NCBI GenBank assembly: GCA_000799755.1
Contig: JUHI01000008.1
Coordinates: 186,001-250,000 of the forward strand
Length of the DNA: 64,000 nucleotides
Direction: 5' to 3'
Origin: Martinezella tropici
Lineage (GTDB): Bacteria; Pseudomonadota; Alphaproteobacteria; Rhizobiales; Rhizobiaceae
Each line of letters begins with the position of its first letter. The stretch's first letter is position 1. The notes beneath the pieces were generated by a model. It worked only from the letters and a program-made list of their open reading frames with translations, searched no databases and was not told the DNA's origin. A program made the translations under genes and the position numbers. This document shows positions 54,771 through 62,054 of this stretch, one piece after another.

Positions 54771-56959
54771 CAGCTTTTCGCCTTCGCATCAGACCGTTGC
54801 TGTGAGCGATCCGAGCCTACCCCCCTGAAAAGGTAGATCAAACCGCGGCTGGTCTGGTAGAGCGACATGCTCAGGAACCAGAAAGTTCCGCGAATGATGC
54901 CGGGATTGCGCCTGCGTGCCTGCTGGAATTTCGTCCATTGATCGGAATTGGCGAAGACGAGGTCGGCAATCAGACGGTGGTCGGCTGCGCCCCTTGGAAT
55001 ATACTGACAGCCGATGGCCGTGAGATCCCCCATCTGCTCGACGTTGCGGACCACGACCGACAAGGTCACCATGTCGGCGCCGCTATAGGGCTGAAAGCGT
55101 ATGATGCCTTCCGAGCCGATCTTGACCGGTTCCAGATCCTTGTTGAAGACGTTCAGTCTGGCGCCATGAACGGAGACATCCTCGATCGATGCGGAATTCC
55201 ACCGTCCGTCGACCCCGAACTCGCTGCGGCGATCGACCCTGACGCGCCGCGAAGAGGCACGCTCGCCGCGTTCGGAGACGACGCCGAGCGCGCAACCGGA
55301 AAGGATGAGGTTGATGATGTTCCAGCCACCGACGACGAGCGTGACGTCGGCCTTATATGGCTCGGCATAGATACGGTAGATGGTGACTGCCAGCGCGATG
55401 ATCTGCACGGCAAAGATGACGAAGAACGGGCGGCTGATCTCTGAAAGCCGGCTGACGGCGATCGACTCGTCCTTGGCCGTGACCTTAAAGGTCGGCTTGC
55501 GTGGATTGAGCATGACCGAGACGACGGCCGGTAGGAGATGCACCGTCTGGACATATTCATAGAGCTCGGAAATCCACGGCCAACGGAACGATCCGTAGAG
55601 ATAGTTCTGCATCATCAGGTTCACGAGCATGTAGGCAAGCGTGTAGGCGAGGAACTCGCTGCCCGAAGCCGTGAAAATTTCGAGATCGAAGAAGAGATAG
55701 AAGAGCGGCGCAAACAGGAAGATGACGCGCGGAAACGGAAACAGCCAGAACAGCGTCGACGACATGTAGCAGAGCCGCTGCGGCAGCGTCAGGCCGCGCT
55801 TCAGCAGCGGGAAGCGGAAGCGCAGGATCTGCATCATGCCCTGCGCCCAGCGGCTGCGCTGGCCGATGAAGCTCGCAAAGGTCGCCGGCTGCAGGCCGGC
55901 AATCAGCGGCTTGTCGACATAGATGCTGTTCCAGCCGGCACCGTGAAGCGCGAGCGCGGTTTCGCAGTCTTCCGTGATGCTGATACCGCTGAAGCCGCTC
56001 TGCGATTGCAACGCCTTGCGGCTGAGGACCGCGGCCGAACCGCAGAAGAAGGCGGCGTTCCATTTGTCGAGGCCACGCTGGATGATGCCGTAGAACATTT
56101 CGTTCTCGCTCGGCATGCTGTCGAAGGTGCGCAGGTTGCGCTCCAGCGGATCGGGATTGATGAAGAAGTGCGGCGTCTGGACGAGAAAGAGCTTCGGGTC
56201 GTCCTCGAAGTAGCCGACGGTTTCGCGCAGGAAGTCACGCGCCGGCGCGTGGTCGGCATCGAAAACGGCGATCAGTTCGCCGCTCGAATGCTCCAGCCCA
56301 TTGTTGAGGTTGCCGGCCTTGGCATGTTCGTTGCGCTCGCGCGTCAGATATTCAACGTCCAGATCGACACAAAGCCGCTTGAGTTCGTCATGACGAGCGA
56401 TTGCGGCCTGCGATTCCAGGATCTTGGTCGAGTTGCGCTTTTGCGCGGTACCGCCGTCGTCGAGCAGCCAGACCTTGAGCTTGTCGGCGGGATAATCCAT
56501 CGCCTTGGCGGAGGCAAGCGTATTGGCCAGAAGATTGGTATCTTCGTTGTAGGAGGGCACGAAGACGTCGACGGTCGGGAAATGCTTCGTCTCGGCGGCA
56601 CGCGTCGTGCGCGAGGGCAGCGGAGTTGCGACGATGAAGAGGCTGAGCATCAGCATCGCGACGTTGTACATTTCGGCGAGGTAGAGCAGCAGACCGGGGA
56701 TGAAGTTTTCCAGCTGGTTGACGGGCGGTATCGTATATGAGGTACGCCAGTAGACATAGCGCAGTACGATCGCTGTACCGAAGGCGAGCGCTACCAGCCG
56801 CCAGGTTCCCTGGCGCTTGAGGATCTTGATGACCGCCATCAGGGTGACGACCACGGTGCTGGCGATCAGCTGGGTTTGAAGGTTGACCGGCAGCGTGATC
56901 AGCACGATCCCGCAAAGCGCTATCACGGCCCATATCAAGATGCTGCGAGCTTTCTGCAT
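54770..56959 (-). CDS. bcsA: Cellulose synthase catalytic subunit BcsA
   Basis: A 729-residue inner-membrane GT2 processive synthase using UDP-glucose. The D,D,D,QxxRW set is complete: DDGG at 167-170, DADH at 234-237, TED at 329-331 and QRSRW at 367-371. Helices flank the catalytic domain. The C-terminal PilZ domain (about 565-680) keeps the R-x-x-x-R stretch in SRRVRVDRR and DVSVHG (D-x-S-x-x-G), so cyclic-di-GMP activation is expected. The ATG at 56959 has GAAGGGACACCG upstream; the extension to 56992 is rejected. Confidence 0.96.
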   Translation of the reverse strand: MQKARSILIWAVIALCGIVLITLPVNLQTQLIASTVVVTLMAVIKILKRQGTWRLVALAFGTAIVLRYVYWRTSYTIPPVNQLENFIPGLLLYLAEMYNVAMLMLSLFIVATPLPSRTTRAAETKHFPTVDVFVPSYNEDTNLLANTLASAKAMDYPADKLKVWLLDDGGTAQKRNSTKILESQAAIARHDELKRLCVDLDVEYLTRERNEHAKAGNLNNGLEHSSGELIAVFDADHAPARDFLRETVGYFEDDPKLFLVQTPHFFINPDPLERNLRTFDSMPSENEMFYGIIQRGLDKWNAAFFCGSAAVLSRKALQSQSGFSGISITEDCETALALHGAGWNSIYVDKPLIAGLQPATFASFIGQRSRWAQGMMQILRFRFPLLKRGLTLPQRLCYMSSTLFWLFPFPRVIFLFAPLFYLFFDLEIFTASGSEFLAYTLAYMLVNLMMQNYLYGSFRWPWISELYEYVQTVHLLPAVVSVMLNPRKPTFKVTAKDESIAVSRLSEISRPFFVIFAVQIIALAVTIYRIYAEPYKADVTLVVGGWNIINLILSGCALGVVSERGERASSRRVRVDRRSEFGVDGRWNSASIEDVSVHGARLNVFNKDLEPVKIGSEGIIRFQPYSGADMVTLSVVVRNVEQMGDLTAIGCQYIPRGAADHRLIADLVFANSDQWTKFQQARRRNPGIIRGTFWFLSMSLYQTSRGLIYLFRGVGSDRSQQRSDAKAKS

Positions 56960-57019
56960 CGGTGTCCCTTCAAAGGTATTGCCAGACGCCATCCTGGCGC
57001 CCCCAAGCGGCGCCGTTTG

Positions 57020-58003
57020 CTAGCGGCACGCCTGAGATATGCCAGTCGCTCCGTTACAGTCCGGTAAAGGCACGACAATATTGCTCGCAGTATTTACGCG
57101 CGGCTGCACGACCATCGAACTCGGGCCGTTTGCGCCATTCGTCTGCGATGGGTCATTCTGCCCGTCCGGCAGTGGCACACGCGGGCCGATCATCGGGGGC
57201 AGGGCAGGCGCTGCCTGAGGTGGCGGCTGCGTGATGATCGGACGGCGTATGATGGCGGGACGCGTCACAACAGGCCGGTTCTGATAACCGATGCTGATCG
57301 GCGCGGTGCGATAGGGCGCGGCGTCGGGATAGACGATCTCTCCGGGCTTGCCGAGAACGGCATCGGCGCCGCGTGGCGCGCCGAAAGGATTGAGCGCCGC
57401 GCCGGCAAAATGCCCGGCGATCGTATAGCCGTAGACCGTGCTCAACAGCTGGCGTTCCGTCGCGCGAGCATCGCAGAGCCGGATGCGTACTTGCACCATG
57501 CCGAAATTGCGCTGCTCCTGCGGTGGCGCAAAGCCGGCTTTCACCTGCTGCCAGGCATAAAGGCAGGTATCGCCGGCTCGGCTCTGGCCGGAGGCGTAGC
57601 CGAAAGGTCCGTAATTGTTTTGGACGAAGGTCGCGGAGCGGGCAAGCCGCACGCCGGGAACGGCCGCTGCCATTTCCCGCGCAATCGCCCGATCGTTGAT
57701 CGTGTTGTACGGTCTGCTCCCGAGCCCCGGATTGGAACCTGTGATGCCGAGGAACTGGACCTTGAGGAAGTTCTGGCCGGAAACGGAAGAGGAGGTGGAG
57801 AGCGCAATCGTCTGCTCGACGTCCTTGGCATGCCTGCGCTCGACCACATTGACGATCGCCGGCCCGCCGGGTGGCGGAAAGGCCAGCGCCTTGTCGCTCG
57901 CTACCGTTTCCACGCCGATCGATTGACGAACCGGTCCGGTTGTCGTGCAACCAGCGCCGAGGCAGGCCAAACTTATCAACGCTATCGTTTTTGAAACATG
58001 CAT
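57020..58003 (-). CDS. bcsN: Cellulose biosynthesis protein BcsN (lipoprotein)
   Basis: A 327-residue predicted lipoprotein: the signal MHVSKTIALISLACLGAGC ends in a lipobox (L-G-A-G-C, Cys19). Conserved-looking blocks include RPYNTINDRAIAREMAAAVPGV and NYGPFGYASGQS; the last 100 residues are Pro/Gln-rich. BcsN is found at the head of Agrobacterium-type cellulose operons and its precise role is unknown. I chose the ATG at 58003 because it begins the signal peptide; the ribosome site is weak and the open frame to 58072 adds a hydrophilic leader. Confidence 0.88.
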   Translation of the reverse strand: MHVSKTIALISLACLGAGCTTTGPVRQSIGVETVASDKALAFPPPGGPAIVNVVERRHAKDVEQTIALSTSSSVSGQNFLKVQFLGITGSNPGLGSRPYNTINDRAIAREMAAAVPGVRLARSATFVQNNYGPFGYASGQSRAGDTCLYAWQQVKAGFAPPQEQRNFGMVQVRIRLCDARATERQLLSTVYGYTIAGHFAGAALNPFGAPRGADAVLGKPGEIVYPDAAPYRTAPISIGYQNRPVVTRPAIIRRPIITQPPPQAAPALPPMIGPRVPLPDGQNDPSQTNGANGPSSMVVQPRVNTASNIVVPLPDCNGATGISQACR

Positions 58004-58110
58004 CTTATGGGATCGCGTCAATCGTGTGTGTTCGCATTCATCGGCAAATTGCGCGATGCTCTTTGGAATCAAGCCCTTGTATTCACTTTAGCAAATAAAG
58101 GTGATTATGG

Positions 58111-58125
58111 TTAACCAAGGGTTAA
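58111..58125. promoter_or_regulatory. CtrA-like site upstream of bcsN
   Basis: TTAA (58111-58114), seven bases, TTAA (58122-58125) followed by C matches the full alphaproteobacterial CtrA consensus TTAA-N7-TTAAC. It lies 108 bases upstream of the bcsN start. About one eight-base match is expected by chance in a window this size, so only the location raises confidence. Confidence 0.4.
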
Positions 58126-58259
58126 CTTTGGCCGATTGGCTGTCCGGAAATGGCAGGAAATACTTGGCCAACGCGCCGCGCCGCATCGATTGCACGACCG
58201 ATGACACATAGCCGAAGAGCTTGCCGCAACTCCAGGCGGCAAGCCTATGAATTTTAGAT

Positions 58260-59162
58260 CTATTTCATTCTACGAAAAGCGATCTGTACGGCCCTGTTCA
58301 GCGCGACCGGGAGGACCGACATGTGGTTTTCTCCGGGGTATTCCTCGAAGGTGATCGTTTCTGCTGATGACGCCAGTTTGGCCCATCTCCCGGCCATATC
58401 GCGGGCAAGCTCTATCGTGCGCGTTTCCCGCGCGCGCTCCTGTCGTTTCTGTTCTTCGGCAGTGCCCTTGTGGAAGGGCGCGAGCGTCTCGCCTTCATAT
58501 TGACCGGCGGAAAGATGCAGCTCCACATCGAAAGGCGCCTTGTGTCTATCAAGGAATTCGCTTTCCATTGATAGGATTGCGGCGTCCTCCCAGTAGATCG
58601 CCGGACTTGCCGAAATCCAACGAGCAAAGGCGTCCGGTTTCCTGAACAGCGCATAGAGCGTGAATAGGCCGCCGAACGAGTGGCCGAAAAGCGACTGGCG
58701 CGAGCGGTCGATCGGCGCCTGCTGCGCTATCCAGGGCTTGAGCTCCGTTTCGATCAGCGTGAGGAAGCGCTCCGCGCCGCCGGTCAGTACATCCGGTGTG
58801 TCGGGGTAAAACGGCGGATAGGTCCGTCCGGGCGGCGGACTTAGATCCCAGGAGCGGCGAAGCGGGTCATAGGGTTCATCCGTCGGATATCCGATGGCGA
58901 CGATCACGCCTTCCGCCACGTCTGTCCCGTTTGGATAGCTTGCCTGTACCTTCAGTGCATCGACGGCTGTTGCAAAACAGGCATTGCCATCGGTCAAATA
59001 GAGAACGGGCCACCCTTCAGGCGGGGCCGGCATGTCCGGGCGGTAGACAAAGATCCTGTGCGGCCGATCGGCACTATCGAACTTCAGATCTGCAAACGTG
59101 CAGCCGGCAAGCGTGACCGGCGTCGGCGCGGCGGCCGCATGATGTGACGGGATGTGGGACAT
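58260..59162 (-). CDS. Siderophore-type esterase (alpha/beta hydrolase, IroE/Fes-like)
   Basis: A 300-residue esterase of the putative-esterase (enterochelin esterase D) class. The nucleophile is in GHSFGG, with the oxyanion-loop context RSRQSLFGHSFGGLFTLYALF, and the likely catalytic His is in GENHMSVLP near the C-terminus. It would hydrolyse a ferric siderophore after uptake. No clear signal peptide is visible. The ATG at 59162 has GGAGAGGCC upstream. It is divergent from a TonB-dependent receptor gene, with an iron-box motif 64 bases before its start. Confidence 0.88.
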   Translation of the reverse strand: MSHIPSHHAAAAPTPVTLAGCTFADLKFDSADRPHRIFVYRPDMPAPPEGWPVLYLTDGNACFATAVDALKVQASYPNGTDVAEGVIVAIGYPTDEPYDPLRRSWDLSPPPGRTYPPFYPDTPDVLTGGAERFLTLIETELKPWIAQQAPIDRSRQSLFGHSFGGLFTLYALFRKPDAFARWISASPAIYWEDAAILSMESEFLDRHKAPFDVELHLSAGQYEGETLAPFHKGTAEEQKRQERARETRTIELARDMAGRWAKLASSAETITFEEYPGENHMSVLPVALNRAVQIAFRRMK

Positions 59163-59225
59163 GGCCTCTCCGGCTGACCGATGATGTGGGATGCCAGAGC
59201 GAAGGGCACCGCTTTTGAAGAAATA

Positions 59226-59240
59226 TGACAAAATTTCTCA
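59226..59240. promoter_or_regulatory. Iron-responsive box (TGA-N9-TCA) upstream of the esterase
   Basis: TGA (59226-59228), nine bases, TCA (59238-59240); the dyad extends to ATATGA/TCATAT (59223-59243). This matches the rhizobial RirA-type iron-responsive operator pattern. It is 64 bases upstream of the esterase start. Confidence 0.6.
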
Positions 59241-59370
59241 TATTATGAAGAACATGATCTGACAAGCAGTCAAGACGCGCCGCTGAACCTAATTGTCAGT
59301 TGTGCCTCACGCCTCGCCGCTCGACCGGAAGGCCGTTCTGCAACAGCGGAATAGAAATCAGCGTAAAATA

Positions 59371-59385
59371 TGACTCTTTTAATCA
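59371..59385. promoter_or_regulatory. Iron-responsive box (TGA-N9-TCA) upstream of the receptor
   Basis: TGA (59371-59373), nine bases, TCA (59383-59385), flanked by ATA and TGT so the dyad is partly extended. It lies 77 bases upstream of the receptor start. It resembles the site before the divergent esterase gene, so both promoters are probably iron-repressed. Confidence 0.6.
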
Positions 59386-59461
59386 TGTATTCTTGACGTC
59401 GAGTGCACCTGCGAACTAATTTGCGCCATCTTTTTCAGAAACGGGTAGGCGAAAAGGGCTG

Positions 59462-61645
59462 ATGAAGCAAGGATCGTATAATTATATCAATAATTTGACA
59501 CGTAGCCGAATCCGCATTGCAAGCAGTGCGACGGCACTTGCCACGGTGTTTGCCTTGAGCGGAAACGCCTATGCGCAGGATTCTTCGACCGACGCCAACG
59601 GTGGTAATGCGACGCAGCTTGCACCGATCATCGTCAGCGGCCAGTCAAGCTCGGAAGGTGACAATGCGACCATAACGGCGAAGCGGAGCCAGGGTGCCAC
59701 CAAGATCAATACACCCTTGGTCGAGACCCCACGATCCGTTTCGGTGGTGACCAGGAAAGAGCTGGATGAGCGCGGCGCGCAGGATATCACCGAGGCGGTG
59801 CGTTATTCTGCCGGCGTCCAGACTGGCGCATATGGTTTCGACCCGCGCTTCGATCAGATCATCATCCGCGGCAATGACATCACGACCGATGGCAGCTATC
59901 TTGACGGGTTGCGGCTGCCCTACATGAACTATGCCATGTTCCGCACCGATCCCTACGCGCTTGAGCGGGTGGAGATCATCAAGGGGCCTGTATCGGTGCT
60001 TTACGGCGCAGGCTCTCCGGGCGGCATCGTCAACATGATATCAAAGCTGCCGACGGATGAGACCATCAGGGAGGTCGGCGCCCTCTATGGAACATCGGAC
60101 CGCGCCCAGGCAATGTTCGACTTCGGTGGCCGGGTCAATCAGGACGATGACAGCATGCTGTATCGTATCGTCGGTCTGGCGCGAAAGGGCGACACCAATT
60201 TCGATATTGCCGACGACCGCTATCTCATCCAGCCGTCCTTCACCTGGAAACCCGATGAGGCGACCAAATTTACGGTCTATGGCTCGGCGCAATCGACGGA
60301 GACCGATGCGAATGTCGGTGCGATGATCGGCCCCGACGGCAACATCCTCGATTTCCGCGACAGCGATCCGGACTACGATTATCAAAGGACCAAGCAGCAG
60401 CAGGTCGGCTATCAATTCGAGCACGAGTTCGATGGCGGCTTTACCTTCCGCCAGAACCTTCGCTACTCCCATCTGGATCTGAAGGCGCGCTATCTCAGCA
60501 CCTTGGACTGGGTGGGGGACGTCGCCCAACGCTACCCGACAGCGATCGGGGACTCGATGAATGTGTTCCAGATCGACAACCAGCTGGAAGCCAAGTTCGA
60601 TACCGGCCCGGCCGCCCATACCATGCTGTTCGGCCTGGACTACACCCATGTAAACGACAGCTTCAAGCTGGGTATGGGATCGGTCGATCCCGCCTATGAT
60701 TTCGATATCGACAACCCGACCTACGGGGTGTCCGGTCCGACGCCTGCCTATACCAGCGCGACCAACTCCAGCCTCCAGCAGATCGGCGCCTATGCCCTCG
60801 ATCAGATCGAGCTCGACAAGTGGCGCTTTACGCTCGGCGGTCGCCAGACCTGGGTCAAGCAGTCGAGCGAGACGACATCGCTCTCCGACGGAACAGCGAC
60901 GAGCGACAAGCTCGATAAAAGCGCATTTTCCGTCCAGACCGGCGTGCTTTATCTCTTCGACAACGGCATAGCGCCCTTCGCCAGCTATTCGACCTCCTTC
61001 AATCCGGTCACCCAGCGATCGGCATCGGGCAGTATCCTGGATCCGAAGAAGGGCGAACAATATGAACTTGGTGTAAAATACCAGCCGCCCGGCACTGATA
61101 TTCTGCTGTCGGCCGTTGCCTATCATCTCGTCGAAAAGAACCAGCCTGTTCTGGTCGACCCTCTGACATCGGTCTATGCTTCACTTGGTGAAGTCACCAA
61201 CAAGGGTATCGAGCTGGAAGCCAGGGCGAATATCACCGATGGCTGGGACGTGATTGCAGCCTATTCCTACAATCACTCCGAAATCACCCGGGGCGACAAT
61301 GCTGGCAACGCACCTGCTGTTACACCGCAGAACATCGCCAGCCTGTGGACGAACTATACATTCCAGGAGGATTCGGCTGCGAACGGCCTGAGGGTCGGCG
61401 CCGGCATCCGTTATAGCGGCGAAAACTATACCAGCACGGACAACACCGCCAAGAATGCCGCAAGCACCTATCTGGACGCGGCGGTCTCTTACGATTTTGG
61501 TGCGATCGACAAGAAATACAAAGGTCTGACAGCATCCTTCGACGTCCGCAACATCGCCAACCGCCGCGACACGGTCTGCAACGCTGGCTATTGCTACCTT
61601 GGACAGGGCCGCAACATCACGGCGTCATTGAAGTATCGCTGGTAA
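59462..61645 (+). CDS. TonB-dependent ferric-siderophore receptor (FhuA-like)
   Basis: A 727-residue outer-membrane receptor. The signal peptide ends in ANAYAQ-type sequence (NAYAQD near 36-41). The plug domain (about 70-190) has TPLVETPRSVSVVTRKELDERGAQDITEAVRYSAGVQTG, and GPVSVLYGAGSPGGIVNM near 175. The beta barrel follows, ending in the terminal aromatic pattern LKYRW. A late Cys pair (VCNAGYCYLGQGR) is typical of hydroxamate-type receptors such as FhuA/FcuA. It works with TonB and the FhuB-type permease encoded downstream on the opposite strand. A weak AAAGGG precedes the ATG. Confidence 0.94.
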   Translation: MKQGSYNYINNLTRSRIRIASSATALATVFALSGNAYAQDSSTDANGGNATQLAPIIVSGQSSSEGDNATITAKRSQGATKINTPLVETPRSVSVVTRKELDERGAQDITEAVRYSAGVQTGAYGFDPRFDQIIIRGNDITTDGSYLDGLRLPYMNYAMFRTDPYALERVEIIKGPVSVLYGAGSPGGIVNMISKLPTDETIREVGALYGTSDRAQAMFDFGGRVNQDDDSMLYRIVGLARKGDTNFDIADDRYLIQPSFTWKPDEATKFTVYGSAQSTETDANVGAMIGPDGNILDFRDSDPDYDYQRTKQQQVGYQFEHEFDGGFTFRQNLRYSHLDLKARYLSTLDWVGDVAQRYPTAIGDSMNVFQIDNQLEAKFDTGPAAHTMLFGLDYTHVNDSFKLGMGSVDPAYDFDIDNPTYGVSGPTPAYTSATNSSLQQIGAYALDQIELDKWRFTLGGRQTWVKQSSETTSLSDGTATSDKLDKSAFSVQTGVLYLFDNGIAPFASYSTSFNPVTQRSASGSILDPKKGEQYELGVKYQPPGTDILLSAVAYHLVEKNQPVLVDPLTSVYASLGEVTNKGIELEARANITDGWDVIAAYSYNHSEITRGDNAGNAPAVTPQNIASLWTNYTFQEDSAANGLRVGAGIRYSGENYTSTDNTAKNAASTYLDAAVSYDFGAIDKKYKGLTASFDVRNIANRRDTVCNAGYCYLGQGRNITASLKYRW

Positions 61646-61653
61646 GCTTTCTG

Positions 61654-61680
61654 CGGGCGCCGTCTTCCCTGCGGCGCCCG
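61654..61680 (+). terminator. Hairpin terminator after the receptor gene
   Basis: CGGGCGCCG (61654-61662) and CGGCGCCCG (61672-61680) make a perfect 9-bp GC stem nine bases after the receptor stop, followed by TTCTCG. Confidence 0.65.
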
Positions 61681-62054
61681 TTCTCGTCCCAAAGGTCGCC
61701 CATCGAGGGCCTCATTCCTCTTCCTTCGTGCTTTCCCATCGAGTTCCCGGCTCCGCCAAGACCGAGCACGCGTACACGAATCCGAATTTGCCTATGCGGA
61801 ACTTGGAAGAACCCGCTCGCTTCATCCGATATCCGCCCGGTTCGCCTTGGCAAACAATTCCTGCAAAAGTGCGAAGCGGTTTTGCGTCCGGAATTGCTAG
61901 ATAACAAAGAGATAGGGCATTTCCGCAACTCCGTTTAGAACGGAGGTGCTCTGGCTGCCGAAGCAATCGTCCGGCTCAAAGAGGAAAGCGCTTCCCCTGA
62001 TTGATCCGCGGTTCCCAAGGAGTGCTTCGGACAATGAACTGCCGTGGCTCGCGG
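61681..62054. other. Intergenic region, 374 bp
   Basis: Lies between the convergent receptor and FhuB-type genes. A short inverted repeat CTCCGTT/AACGGAG (61929-61945) is present. Open frames here lack ribosome sites and recognisable domains. Confidence 0.45.

Noticed and set aside
55538..56740. 400-codon plus-strand open frame
   Set aside because: Antisense to bcsA, which has all catalytic motifs; the translation is charged and low in complexity.
60041..61126. 361-codon minus-strand open frame
   Set aside because: Antisense to the TonB-dependent receptor, whose domain architecture is complete; no ribosome site.
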